NCBI GenBank assembly: GCA_031460455.1
Contig: JAVKTQ010000011.1
Span: 1-64,000, forward strand
Length of the DNA stretch: 64,000 nt
Source: Sporomusaceae bacterium
GTDB taxonomy: Bacteria; Bacillota; Negativicutes; Sporomusales; UBA7701
Direction of reading: 5' to 3'
Of the stretch, positions 37,496-45,913 are shown piece after piece. The notes beneath the pieces are model-generated. The model searched no databases. It was not told the DNA's origin and saw only the letters and a list, made by a program, of their open reading frames with translations. Positions within the stretch are counted from its first letter, which is position 1. The number at the start of each line of letters is the position of its first letter. Made by a program: the position numbers and the translations under genes.

Positions 37496-37618
37496 GGGAC
37501 GTTCAGAACCCTCGAGATGCAAGGCGGCTTCGCCGGGCGCGCCGCGACGCGTACTCGGGTCGTACGCTAGCAAGCGCCCGGCGAAACAACGCAGCAGATG
37601 GGGGGTTATCAACGTCCC
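37496..37618 (-). repeat. long hairpin repeat family, copy D
   Basis: About 123 nt, the longest pairing of the five. Outer arms GGGACGTT...AACCC and GGGTT...AACGTCCC pair, and inner arms CGCCGGGCGC / GCGCCCGGCG pair as well. Core sequences are CGAGATGCAAGGCG and AACGCAGCAGATGG; tip GCGTACTCGGGTCGTACGC. It begins 2 nt after the ferredoxin stop codon and is followed by a terminator. Confidence 0.85.
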
Positions 37619-37620
37619 GA

Positions 37621-38016
37621 CTAGCCGTGGATTAGGCGGGGGATACATTTTACACACACCCAATCGCTCTCGCCCTTCGACTTGATGGGCAGCAGGGGCC
37701 GGTCGTGCTCGGTGATGCCGCAGAGGTGGCATTTCATGGTGACGTTGTATTCCGGTTTGTCGGCCAGTGTTTTTTTGTGTTCGTGGACGGCGTGCTCGTC
37801 GAAGGGGACGGTTTCCCGTTCTTCGAGGGTCAGGGCCCCGGTCGGGCAGACGCCCAGGCAAAAGCCGGCCCCGTCGCAAAGCTGTTCGCGGCGGACCTTG
37901 GCCTTGCCGCCTACTATTTCGATGGCGCCTTCGGCGCAGGGGGTTACGCATTTGCCGCAGCCTGTGCAGAGGGCTTCGTCGATTCTGACTATTTTGCGCT
38001 TCACTTTATCCATCAT
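37621..38016 (-). CDS. 2[4Fe-4S] ferredoxin-type protein with a Cys-rich C-terminal extension
   Basis: About 131 residues. Two iron-sulfur motifs are present: CTGCGKCVTPC followed by a lone downstream Cys, and CDGAGFCLGVCPTG, where the spacing C-x5-C-x3-C differs from the standard C-x2-C-x2-C-x3-C. A C-terminal region has CHLCG and CVKC, a likely extra metal site. It is a cytoplasmic electron carrier or subunit. It lies 30 bp downstream of two DUF2229-type genes related to 2-hydroxyacyl-CoA dehydratase activators, which need low-potential electrons. Starts at 38022 (GTG), 38016 or 38013 are possible; 38016 fits the GGAAGAGG site. Confidence 0.85.
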   Translation of the reverse strand: MMDKVKRKIVRIDEALCTGCGKCVTPCAEGAIEIVGGKAKVRREQLCDGAGFCLGVCPTGALTLEERETVPFDEHAVHEHKKTLADKPEYNVTMKCHLCGITEHDRPLLPIKSKGESDWVCVKCIPRLIHG

Positions 38017-38046
38017 CCACACCTCTTCCGTTGTTGTCTGTTTCTA

Positions 38047-39195
38047 TTATATCCGGGGACAAGACGGCCAACAGTGATATTGGTCACATTCACAGTTTTT
38101 GGCCGGGTTCTTGCTTGCCTGGAGAAAGCCTTTTCTGCTACGATAGCGCAGCAAATCGACGAAGGCTTCGAGGCGCGTCACTGTTCCCGCTTCGCCGGTC
38201 TGCTCGTCAAAGGCCAGCGACAGCACGGGGATGCCCGCTTTTTCGCTTACCCCTGGCAGGATGTTTTTGGCGATGACTTCGGGCATGCAGGTGAACGGGA
38301 ATACGTGGATTATGCCGTCGAACCCGGTTTGCCCCATGGCGGCGGTGTGGCCGACGCTTTTTATGCCGTGGCCGCCGACATAGTGGCCGAGGAAGGGCGC
38401 CGCGGCGGCGACGACGGCCGCCGACCGGCGGAGGGCGGCTCTGTCTCTGAGGATATGGGCGCCGACGTAGTCGCCGAGCAGCATGGTCGGATGGACTTCG
38501 ACCCCCATCTGCCCGAGACGGCGGACGAGGTCGCCGTTGACGCCGCATTCGAGCATGACGTAGATTTCCCCCACCAGGCCGACTCTGAGGGGCTCCGGTC
38601 CGTCGCCGACAGGCAGCGTTTCCAGCCGCCGCAGCAGCGCGGCGGCGGCTCCGGCGGCGGCGGCCGGTGTGGCGGCGGCATCGACGGCGGCCAGGGCGCT
38701 GAGACGCGCGGCATCGACGGCGGCGGTGACGGCGGCGCGCGGCCGGGCGCGGCAGGCAGTCTGTTCGATGGCGTCAAGGGCTCGTAATTTGGCTCCGGCC
38801 AGCCGGAAAGCGGGCCAGACGGGCCGCAGGCCGCCGGGGGTGAGCCGCCGCAGTGCCTGCCAGACGCTGGCGATGTCGGGTTCGATGACGATCATGGCGA
38901 ATTTATAGCCGAGGTCGCGGAGGATATCGCGCTGTACGGTGGCGTAATAACCGAGGCGGCAGGGGCCTTCGCCGCCGCAGGTGAGGATGGTGTCGGCGCC
39001 CGCCCCGAGGGCCTGGATGAAGTTGCCCAGTGTTGTTTTAAACGGCAGGCATGCTGTTTCGGGGGAATACCTGGCCCCGATTTCAAGCGTCGTTTTGCTG
39101 ACGGGGGGCGGCGGCGCCGCCCGGACTCCCAGCGCCGTCAGCAGGGCTTTGAGGACGATGTGCAGCGTCCCCATGTGGGGGAAGGTGACGATCAT
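38047..39195 (-). CDS. acyl-CoA dehydratase activase-related / CoA-substrate-like protein
   Basis: A 382-residue protein related to the DUF2229 and HgdB-like group. It shows conserved Cys in ETACLPFKTTLGNFIQ, a CGGEGPCRLGYY motif, and FPFTCMPEVIAK with PVLSLAFDEQTGEAGTVTRLEAF, the C-terminal pattern of dehydratase-activator relatives. These Cys could hold an iron-sulfur cluster. The end is unusual: after the family domain comes a short tail with four Cys (CECDQYHCWPSC). It overlaps the upstream gene by 4 bp. No ASKHA-type activator ATPase gene is visible, so the pair is not a standard dehydratase system. Confidence 0.78.
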   Translation of the reverse strand: MIVTFPHMGTLHIVLKALLTALGVRAAPPPPVSKTTLEIGARYSPETACLPFKTTLGNFIQALGAGADTILTCGGEGPCRLGYYATVQRDILRDLGYKFAMIVIEPDIASVWQALRRLTPGGLRPVWPAFRLAGAKLRALDAIEQTACRARPRAAVTAAVDAARLSALAAVDAAATPAAAAGAAAALLRRLETLPVGDGPEPLRVGLVGEIYVMLECGVNGDLVRRLGQMGVEVHPTMLLGDYVGAHILRDRAALRRSAAVVAAAAPFLGHYVGGHGIKSVGHTAAMGQTGFDGIIHVFPFTCMPEVIAKNILPGVSEKAGIPVLSLAFDEQTGEAGTVTRLEAFVDLLRYRSRKGFLQASKNPAKNCECDQYHCWPSCPRI

Positions 39196-40097
39196 GGGCG
39201 CCTCCTGGGCAGCATATCGGTGAAGGCTTCCAGCCTGGTGACAAGGCCGGCTTCGGCGGTGTGTTCGTCGAGGGCGAGGAGCAGGAAGGGGACGCCGCGA
39301 TGTCCGGCCTGCCGTCTCAGTTGCTCGCCGACGAGGGAGTCGGGACCGCAGGCGAAGGAGGTAAGGAAGATCATGCCGGCGGGCGGCGGGCTGGCCCCCA
39401 GGAAGGCCAGGGCCGCTCCCGCCAGGCGACGGCAGTAGTGCCAGAATATGTTCTTGGGCAGCGCGGCTGCGGCCTGGTCGGCGGCCCGCGGGTCGACGCG
39501 GTCGGCGGTGAGGACGTCAACCCCCATGGCCGCAAGTTTGCCGGTGACGTCCATGCTGATCTGGCGGTCGCGGAGAATATAAGGGTGGCCCACCAGGGCG
39601 ACGCGCGGGAGGTCTGCCGCTCCTACTGCGGCCGTGTATGGGCGACGGCATTCCCGCCAGGCCCGCTGCCAGGCGTAGAGGCTGTAGAGGGGCGAGCGAC
39701 CGAGCGTCCCGCCCACGCCGGTTATGGCCCGCAGCAGGCTGCCGCGACCTGTGCGCAGGTCGACGGTCGGGGCGATGAGGGGCGGCCCGCCGGGGAAGGC
39801 GGCCCGCATGATGTCGGGGAGGCCGATGATTTTCGGGCAGGAATAGTGGCCGGCCGCGACGCTGACTACCCGTGGCAGGAAAAGGAGATCGACTTTGTCC
39901 GCAAGGGCGCGGGCGTGGCCGAAGAAGGCCTTGACCGGCAGGCAGACTTCGTCGATGCAGTTGCCGGCTTCGATGACGGCCCTGGTCGTTTCCGGCGATA
40001 CCGCCGGTATGGCGCCAAGCCTGCGGAAGAAGGCGCTCCAGATGTCGCCGTAGTAATGGTAGAGGAGTCCGCGGGGGATGCCGACCGTCGGCGGCAA
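39192..40097 (-). CDS. DUF2229 acyl-CoA dehydratase activase-related protein
   Basis: A 301-residue protein beginning GIPRGLLYHYYGDIWSAFF, the DUF2229 opening, with conserved Cys in CIDEVCLPVKAFFGH, LFLPRVVSV...YSCPKIIGLPD, and FLTSFACGPDSL, then LLLALDEHTAEAGLVTRLEAF. It is a paralogue of the next gene and shares its C-terminal pattern; in other bacteria both parts can be joined in one long protein with an activator ATPase. The start is TTG at 40097 with AAAGGA 10 nt upstream, so the exact N-terminus is uncertain. Confidence 0.8.
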   Translation of the reverse strand: MPPTVGIPRGLLYHYYGDIWSAFFRRLGAIPAVSPETTRAVIEAGNCIDEVCLPVKAFFGHARALADKVDLLFLPRVVSVAAGHYSCPKIIGLPDIMRAAFPGGPPLIAPTVDLRTGRGSLLRAITGVGGTLGRSPLYSLYAWQRAWRECRRPYTAAVGAADLPRVALVGHPYILRDRQISMDVTGKLAAMGVDVLTADRVDPRAADQAAAALPKNIFWHYCRRLAGAALAFLGASPPPAGMIFLTSFACGPDSLVGEQLRRQAGHRGVPFLLLALDEHTAEAGLVTRLEAFTDMLPRRRP

Positions 40098-40217
40098 AGG
40101 GCATCGTTCCTTTCGCGCCGCGCTGCGGCGGCTTTGTGTCGAACTCTCTTATTATCACCAATGCGGCCCAATGTTATAAGGAAGGGAATAAATTTGCTCT
40201 TTTTCGTCACCGCACTA

Positions 40218-40246
40218 TTCTTTCTTAGTCGAAAACGGTGTATAAT
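40218..40246 (+). promoter_or_regulatory. possible promoter of the hydG transcript
   Basis: A perfect -10 box TATAAT at 40241-40246 with a weak -35 (TTCTTT) 17 bp upstream, in the AT-rich part of the divergent gap, 52 bp before the small Cys-rich ORF. Confidence 0.4.
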
Positions 40247-40298
40247 AAATTAAATAGCTTCTGACGCAGCGGGCCGCCGGCCGGCTGGGGAGGAACCG

Positions 40299-40445
40299 AT
40301 GCTCTGTCGAGTCTGCAAGCAAGGGCCGCGCGCCTGCGCCGAGGATGGCGATGTTTACCGTCCGGTAACGTCCGCCTTCTTTTGCCCTTGGCAGAAGAAG
40401 GTTTTTTATTTTGCGAGTTTGTCGCGGGAGGAATGGAGAAGATGA
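40299..40445 (+). CDS. 48-residue Cys-rich small protein ahead of the TM1266-hydG genes
   Basis: An ORF that opens MLCRVCKQGPRAC and ends LSREEWRR. It has four Cys in a C-x2-C-x6-C-x15-C pattern, so it may bind zinc or an iron-sulfur cluster. The evidence for expression is good: a GGGGAGGA site 4-6 nt before the ATG, a TATAAT box upstream, and a stop codon that overlaps the start of the next gene (ATGA), the mark of translational coupling. I do not recognise the protein. Position suggests a role with [FeFe]-hydrogenase maturation or its regulation. Confidence 0.6.
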   Translation: MLCRVCKQGPRACAEDGDVYRPVTSAFFCPWQKKVFYFASLSREEWRR

Positions 40446-40717
40446 AACGCATCGGGGTCATCGGCATTGTCATCCACGAGCCGAAAAACGTCGCGGAGAA
40501 AGTTAATACGGTAATCTCGGACTACGGCCATATCGTCATCGGCCGCATGGGCATACCGAAACCCGAGGTGAATGTGGGCGTTATCGCCCTGATTATCGAA
40601 GGCACGACCGACGAAGTAGGCGCCCTGACCGGCAAGCTCGGCAATCTGCCGGGCGTGACCGTCAAGTCGGCGCTCACCACCCAGAGTTTAGAGGAGGAGA
40701 AATATCATGATCGATGA
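40442..40717 (+). CDS. TM1266-type putative [FeFe]-hydrogenase system regulator
   Basis: A 91-residue ferredoxin-fold (ACT-like) protein: MKRIGVIGIVIHEPKN, then GHIVIGRMGIPKPEVNVGVIAL and GALTGKLGNLPGVTVKS. This is the iron-only hydrogenase system regulator family, usually next to hydE, hydF or hydG; its ligand is not known. The ATG at 40442 is 8-10 nt after GGGAGG and overlaps the previous stop; the Met three codons earlier is too close to the site. It overlaps hydG by 11 bp. Confidence 0.9.
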   Translation: MKRIGVIGIVIHEPKNVAEKVNTVISDYGHIVIGRMGIPKPEVNVGVIALIIEGTTDEVGALTGKLGNLPGVTVKSALTTQSLEEEKYHDR

Positions 40718-42140
40718 AAAAGAACGCACTTCCGACGCCTTTATCGATGACGCCCTTATCGAGAGGCTTCTGTCCGAGGCCAAGACGAAGGCGGGCGACG
40801 CGGCCGGCGTCCGGCGCATCATCGCGAAGGCCGGCGGATACAAGGGACTTTCCGCCGGCGAGGTGGCGGTACTGCTCGAGGTGAATGACCCCGAACTGCT
40901 GCGGGAGATGTTTGCCGCCGCCGCGGCGGTGAAGGAGGCGATTTACGGCAAGCGCATCGTCCTCTTCGCTCCGCTGTATATTTCCAGCCACTGTATCAAC
41001 AACTGCGTCTACTGCGGGTACCGGACCGGCAACAAGGAGCAGCTCCGCCGCCGCCTCACGCTGCCGGAGGTCAAGGAGGAGGTTGAGGTTCTCGAATCGC
41101 TCGGCCATAAGCGCCTGGCCGTCGAGGCCGGCGAGGACCCTGTCAACTGCCCGATAGATTACGTAACCGACGTCATCAGGGAAATTTACAGCATCAAGGA
41201 CGGCAACGGCAGCATCCGCCGCGTAAACGTGAACATCGCCGCGACGACTGTCGAGGATTACCGCAAGCTGAAAGAGGCCAATATCGGCACGTATATCCTC
41301 TTTCAGGAGACTTATCACCGCCCGACGTATGCCGCGCTGCATCCCAGCGGCCCGAAACGGGATTACAACTGGCACACGACCGCGATGGACCGGGCGATGA
41401 AGGCCGGTATCGACGACGTGGGCATCGGCGTGCTGTACGGCCTGTACGATTTCAAGTACGAAACGGTGGCGATGTTTCTCCACGCCGAACACCTCGACCG
41501 CGACTGCGGCGTGGGCCCCCATACCATCTCGGTGCCGCGCCTGCGCCCCGCCGGCAGCGTGAATCTCGACAGCTTCCCCTATCTGGTGGGCGACGAGGAT
41601 TTCAAGAAGATTATCGCCATCATCCGCCTGGCGGTGCCTTACACCGGCATGATCCTGTCCACCCGCGAGGATCCGGAGCTGCGCGACGAGCTGATCACGT
41701 ACGGTATTTCCCAGATCAGCGCCGGGTCGTGCACCGGCGTGGGCGGCTACCAGCAGGTGCACCAGCAGCATGTCGCCTGCAGCCCGAACAGCGGCCAGCA
41801 GTTCGAACCGAGCGACCAGCGGTCGCCGAACGAGATTATCCGCATGTTGTGCGGGAAGGGCTTCGTGCCCAGCTACTGCACTGCCTGCTACCGTCAGGGC
41901 CGCACGGGCGACCGCTTCATGGCGCTGGCCAAGAGCGGCGAGATCCAAAATGTCTGCCTGCCCAACGCCCTCCTCACCTTTAAGGAGTATCTGCTCGACT
42001 ACGCTGACGAGCAAACCCGCGTCATGGGCGAAAAACTGATAAGCCGGTCGCTGGACGATATCCCTCAGGAAAATATCCGGACCGCAACGGCCGAACGTCT
42101 TGAGGAAATCGCGGCGGGGAAACGGGACCTGTATTTTTAG
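40707..42140 (+). CDS. hydG: [FeFe] hydrogenase H-cluster radical SAM maturase HydG
   Basis: A 477-residue radical SAM tyrosine lyase that makes the CO and cyanide ligands of the H-cluster as an Fe(CO)2(CN) synthon. The radical SAM cluster motif is CINNCVYCGY near residue 94. The C-terminal auxiliary cluster motif C-x2-C-x22-C (CTACYRQG...NVC) near 393-419 is intact, so the enzyme should be complete. GAGGAG lies before the ATG. HydE, HydF and the hydrogenase itself are not in the window. A terminator follows. Confidence 0.96.
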   Translation: MIDEKERTSDAFIDDALIERLLSEAKTKAGDAAGVRRIIAKAGGYKGLSAGEVAVLLEVNDPELLREMFAAAAAVKEAIYGKRIVLFAPLYISSHCINNCVYCGYRTGNKEQLRRRLTLPEVKEEVEVLESLGHKRLAVEAGEDPVNCPIDYVTDVIREIYSIKDGNGSIRRVNVNIAATTVEDYRKLKEANIGTYILFQETYHRPTYAALHPSGPKRDYNWHTTAMDRAMKAGIDDVGIGVLYGLYDFKYETVAMFLHAEHLDRDCGVGPHTISVPRLRPAGSVNLDSFPYLVGDEDFKKIIAIIRLAVPYTGMILSTREDPELRDELITYGISQISAGSCTGVGGYQQVHQQHVACSPNSGQQFEPSDQRSPNEIIRMLCGKGFVPSYCTACYRQGRTGDRFMALAKSGEIQNVCLPNALLTFKEYLLDYADEQTRVMGEKLISRSLDDIPQENIRTATAERLEEIAAGKRDLYF

Positions 42141-42155
42141 AACATGCACATAGCG

Positions 42156-42190
42156 AAAGAGCCGGTTGGTTAAAACCAACCGGCTCTTTT
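42156..42190. terminator. bidirectional terminator between hydG and the MFS gene
   Basis: Perfect stem AAAGAGCCGGTTGGTT / AACCAACCGGCTCTTT with A- and T-rich ends, lying between two convergent genes. Confidence 0.88.
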
Positions 42191-42199
42191 ATGCCCTTT

Positions 42200-43399
42200 T
42201 TATGCGGATGTCGCCGGCGCGGTCAGTTTCCCCCGCAGCCACAGCTGATAGAGGGCGGCGTAAGCGAGGGTGTAGATGCCGGCGGCGGCGAAGACGGCCT
42301 GATAACCCCAGGCGGCGGCTACCGCCCCCATGCCGATGGCGCCGAAGCCTAAGCCCATGTCGACCGCCATTGTGAAGAAACCGAAGGCGGTGCCCCGGTT
42401 GGCCGGCTGAACGTTGGCGGCGATGATTGTCGCCATGGCCGGGAAAGCCAGGCCATAACCTACGCCGATCCCGGCGCCGCACAGCGCCGCTACCCAGGAG
42501 CCGGTGAAATGCCCGGCCGTCAGCATTGTGAGGCCGAGAACGGCGAGGACGTAGAATACCAGGCGGTCGGGGCGCAGCACGACGCAAAGGCGGCCGATCC
42601 AAATGCGGGACAGGATGACGACGACCGAGTAGGCCACGTAATAAGAGTTGAACTCGGTTATCCCCCGGCTGAGCATGAGCAGGGGCAGGAAGGTCATGAT
42701 GCTGCCGTAGCACATGTTGACTGCCGCCAGGCTGATCGTGGATATGAGGACGGCGGGAGCGGCGACGATCTTTTTGAGCGGCAGGGACTGACCGTCAGCC
42801 GCGGTGATTTGCGGTTTGACCCGCCGCGGGAATAATAACAAGGAAAGCGCGGTAGTTAACGCGCCGACGCCGATGACGAGCGGCATCCCGCCCGCTGCGT
42901 ACAGCCAGGTCGCGGAACTGGCGGCGATGCCCATGCCGATCATGGTGGACAGGGTGTAAAAGGCGACCGCTTCGGTGGCGCGGTGTTTTTCGTGCATCAT
43001 GGTGACGGTGGTGAGCGCGGAGGAGCTGTAGCCCGAGATGCCCACGCCGTGGAGAAAACGGGCTGCGGTAGCGGCGGCGAGGGTTACGGCGAGATGGTAG
43101 CTGCCGATGGCGAGCACGGACAGGATGACGCCGGCGGTGAGCACTGGCACCCCGCCGTAGCGGTCGACCGCCCGCCCGGCGAACAGGCGGAACATCAGCG
43201 AACCGATGGAGAACGCTCCGACCGCAAGTCCGATCTGGTGGTCGTTCATACCCAGACTGTGGTAATATATTGGTAGCACCGGCAGAAAGAAGTTGACGCT
43301 CATCCAAAAGAACCCGTTGGCGGCAACAAGACAAAGAAAAGGGCGGTTGTAGAACGTACGATCGAGCAACCAATCATCTCCCCGGATTAAGGCATACAA
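42200..43399 (-). CDS. MFS transporter
   Basis: A 399-residue major facilitator protein with 12 predicted transmembrane segments. The MFS motif A-like loop between helices 2 and 3 is visible (GSLMFRLFAGRAVDRYGGVP), and the second half repeats the pattern (SRIWIGRLCVVLRPDR). The family is the drug or metabolite exporter type without a clear substrate. It is a single-gene unit, divergent from the SGNH hydrolase gene. Confidence 0.88.
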   Translation of the reverse strand: MYALIRGDDWLLDRTFYNRPFLCLVAANGFFWMSVNFFLPVLPIYYHSLGMNDHQIGLAVGAFSIGSLMFRLFAGRAVDRYGGVPVLTAGVILSVLAIGSYHLAVTLAAATAARFLHGVGISGYSSSALTTVTMMHEKHRATEAVAFYTLSTMIGMGIAASSATWLYAAGGMPLVIGVGALTTALSLLLFPRRVKPQITAADGQSLPLKKIVAAPAVLISTISLAAVNMCYGSIMTFLPLLMLSRGITEFNSYYVAYSVVVILSRIWIGRLCVVLRPDRLVFYVLAVLGLTMLTAGHFTGSWVAALCGAGIGVGYGLAFPAMATIIAANVQPANRGTAFGFFTMAVDMGLGFGAIGMGAVAAAWGYQAVFAAAGIYTLAYAALYQLWLRGKLTAPATSA

Positions 43400-43458
43400 G
43401 AGTGTTCGGTGCCAGACCGTCGAATACCTGTCGAAAATCTGTCAAAGTGAGGCAATCA

Positions 43459-45069
43459 ATGAAGCGCTTTTTCCTGCCGATCGTTATCGCACTTGTTTTG
43501 ATATACATGGCGGAGACCGCCGCAGCCGTGGTTCTGGGCGGTTACAAGCCAAAGTTGGAGGCGGCGTTCGCCGCGAACGAGTACGTTCTCTCGTGGCAAC
43601 GGCTGCCGTATCTCGGCTACTACGAGGTGGAGGTGCTGCAGGCGCCGTCGGGACAGTTTCCGGCGCCGCCCGGCGAACGGATCTTTTCTTTCCGCACATG
43701 GCGAAACAGCTTTACGATCAACGATAATTATCCTTTCCGCACGTTCTGGCGGGTGTCGGCCCACGGTCTTTTCCGCCACCCGCTGGGCGCCTTCTCCGAC
43801 CCGCTCGATCTGGCGGCGCTGACAGGCCGGTCGGATGTCGAATTTAAGCGCCTCAAGCCTGTCGCCACTTCGTCCTATCCCGCCGCCGCGCCGGCCGCGG
43901 ACAAGCCGATGCTGACGTGGACGGTGGTGCCGGGGGCGGTGTATTATGAGATCGAGTTTCTGGATGCGCCGCCGGAGAATCCGGGGGGCGTCGAACCGTC
44001 CCGCCACCGCTTCACCCATTCCCGCGCGGTGTTTACCAACGGCTTTAACGCCGACTTTTCCCGCTATGACATAACCCGCCTCTGGTGGCGGGTGCGGGCT
44101 CTCGATTACGACGGCGACCCGCTGGGGGTGTTCTCGGATGCCCAGGAGATGTTCATTGACCATGGTAAGGAGCAGGTGCTGCGGCCGCTGCTGACGACCG
44201 TCTTCAACCGCAATGGTCTTCCTACGCCGCTTTACCCGGCCTATGCCTGGATCCCCATCGCCGGGGCGGTGAGTTACGAGGTGGAGGTGTTGAGCGATCT
44301 GCCCGAGCTGCCGGCCGGCATTGCGCCGTCGGTATACCGCGTGTGGAGCAAGGAGGCGACCGGGTTCGCGTGCTATGACGAGGAGCCGCGCGTCACGCCC
44401 GGCACTTATTACTGGCGGGTGCGGGGCCTGGACGCCGCCGGCGGGCCGGTGGGCGTTTATTCCGAGGTCCGCAGTTTCGTGGTCGATCTCAGGCGGGGCA
44501 ATTACGCGGCCACATTGGGGGACAGCGTCACCCACGGCGGCGGCGCGGTTTCTTATTCGCCGGGCGACTGGGAGTACAGCTTCCAGACGTACCTCAATTT
44601 CCCGGTCGTCAATCTTGGGCGCAGCGGCGACACTTCGGAGACGATGGCGGCGAGATTTGAACGCGACGTGCTGCCTTTCCGCCCGAAGTTCCTCCTGGTC
44701 ATGGGCGGCACGAACAGCCTGCGCGGCGGCACGCCCGCCGAGAATGTCATCGAGGATCTGGCCGCCATCCGCGCCAAATGCCAGGCGCGCGGCATTCGCC
44801 CGATTTTCGTTACTCTGCCGCCGATCAATCCTGAGGCGATCAAGAAGGTTTTTAACGAAGAAACGGCGTCGAACTGGCGGCAGGAGTTCGACACCGTCAA
44901 TAATTTTATCAGGCAGCAGCGCTATCATATCGATCTTGATCCCCACCTGGCGGACGCCGGGCGGGAGTTGCCCGATTATTACGCGGTCGACGGCCTTCAC
45001 CCCGATATCGAGGCAAAGAAGGTCATCGCCCAGATCATCAACGCCAATTGGTCTAGAGTGACGCGATGA
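43459..45069 (+). CDS. secreted SGNH/GDSL hydrolase with three fibronectin-III-like repeats
   Basis: A 536-residue exported protein. Residues 1-23 form a signal peptide (LPIVIALVLIYMAETAAA). Residues 30-350 hold three similar beta domains, each with a Y-x-E-V/I-E core (GYYEVEVL, VYYEIEFL, VSYEVEVL). Residues 350-536 are an SGNH hydrolase: block I GDSVTHGG with the nucleophile Ser, block II GRSGDTSETM, block III MGGTNS, and block V DGLHPD with the catalytic Asp-His. It probably deacetylates or de-esterifies a cell-wall or external glycan. The 3' end overlaps convergent tyrA by 17 bp. A GTGAGG site supports the ATG. Confidence 0.88.
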   Translation: MKRFFLPIVIALVLIYMAETAAAVVLGGYKPKLEAAFAANEYVLSWQRLPYLGYYEVEVLQAPSGQFPAPPGERIFSFRTWRNSFTINDNYPFRTFWRVSAHGLFRHPLGAFSDPLDLAALTGRSDVEFKRLKPVATSSYPAAAPAADKPMLTWTVVPGAVYYEIEFLDAPPENPGGVEPSRHRFTHSRAVFTNGFNADFSRYDITRLWWRVRALDYDGDPLGVFSDAQEMFIDHGKEQVLRPLLTTVFNRNGLPTPLYPAYAWIPIAGAVSYEVEVLSDLPELPAGIAPSVYRVWSKEATGFACYDEEPRVTPGTYYWRVRGLDAAGGPVGVYSEVRSFVVDLRRGNYAATLGDSVTHGGGAVSYSPGDWEYSFQTYLNFPVVNLGRSGDTSETMAARFERDVLPFRPKFLLVMGGTNSLRGGTPAENVIEDLAAIRAKCQARGIRPIFVTLPPINPEAIKKVFNEETASNWRQEFDTVNNFIRQQRYHIDLDPHLADAGRELPDYYAVDGLHPDIEAKKVIAQIINANWSRVTR

Positions 45070-45913
45070 TGTTGTCCCGCCGCGCTTTGGCGGCGGCGAA
45101 GAAGGCGTGAACCGCCGCGCGGTCGCCGCGCCGGATGGCGGCGACGACGTCGCCGAGCAGCGCCTGCAGCTCTTCGAGGCCGGCGGTGATGGCAGCCGGG
45201 TTTGTGAGGCAGATGTCGGCCCACATGTCGGCGTCGGAGGAGGCGATACGGGTTGTGTCGCAGAAGCCGCCCCCCGCGAGCGCGCCGATGTTTTCCTCCT
45301 CGCCGGGGTAGCGGCCGAGAAGGTTTACGAGGCCGGCGGCGACGATGTGGGGCACATGGCTGATGACGGCGGCGCAGTCGTCATGGTGGATGATGTCCAT
45401 GACGCTCACCCTGGCGCCGGTTTTGCGGATGAGGTCGGCTACGGCCGCCACCACCGCCGCCGGTGTGGCAGCGCCGGGGGTGAGGATGTAGCGTTTGTCG
45501 CGGAACAGTTTGCTATCGGCGGCGGCGATGCCGCTTTTCTCCCGTCCGGCCATGGGGTGTCCGCCGACGTAGTGGACGCCCTGGGGTAGCAGGCGGGCTA
45601 TTTTTTCGCCCAGGTACTTTTTTGTGCTGCCGACGTCGGTGACGATGGCCCCTGCCTTGAGATGGGGAACAATGCGGGCGACGAGCGCGGGGATCTGCAG
45701 CACGGGGGTGCAGAGGAAGACGATGTCGGCCTCCGCTACTCCGGCCGCGAGGTCGGTTGTGCCGCGGTCGACCGAGCCGCGCTCGACGGCGATGCCGAGG
45801 CTGCCCTGGTCGCTGTCGACGCCGGTGACGTCATGGCCGGCGGCTGTGAGGGCGAGGCCGAGGGACCCGCCGATGAGGCCGACGCCGATGATGGTTATCC
45901 GGGGGTTTTTCAT
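45053..45913 (-). CDS. tyrA: prephenate dehydrogenase
   Basis: A 286-residue enzyme that oxidatively decarboxylates prephenate to 4-hydroxyphenylpyruvate with NAD, the committed step to tyrosine. The NAD motif is [15 protein letters not shown] at 8-22; [24 protein letters not shown] and [11 protein letters not shown] (His residues of the active site) follow. There is no ACT domain at the C-terminus, so tyrosine control is expected at the transcript (T-box) and at DAHP synthase instead. Its ATG overlaps the aroF stop (ATGA). Confidence 0.94.
   Translation of the reverse strand: MKNPRITIIGVGLIGGSLGLALTAAGHDVTGVDSDQGSLGIAVERGSVDRGTTDLAAGVAEADIVFLCTPVLQIPALVARIVPHLKAGAIVTDVGSTKKYLGEKIARLLPQGVHYVGGHPMAGREKSGIAAADSKLFRDKRYILTPGAATPAAVVAAVADLIRKTGARVSVMDIIHHDDCAAVISHVPHIVAAGLVNLLGRYPGEEENIGALAGGGFCDTTRIASSDADMWADICLTNPAAITAGLEELQALLGDVVAAIRRGDRAAVHAFFAAAKARRDNIIASL

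Noticed and set aside
40674-42179. 501-codon minus-strand open frame opposite hydG
   Set aside because: hydG on the plus strand has intact radical SAM motifs, a good ribosome binding site and family length. The antisense frame has no recognisable domain and arises from GC-rich codon use.
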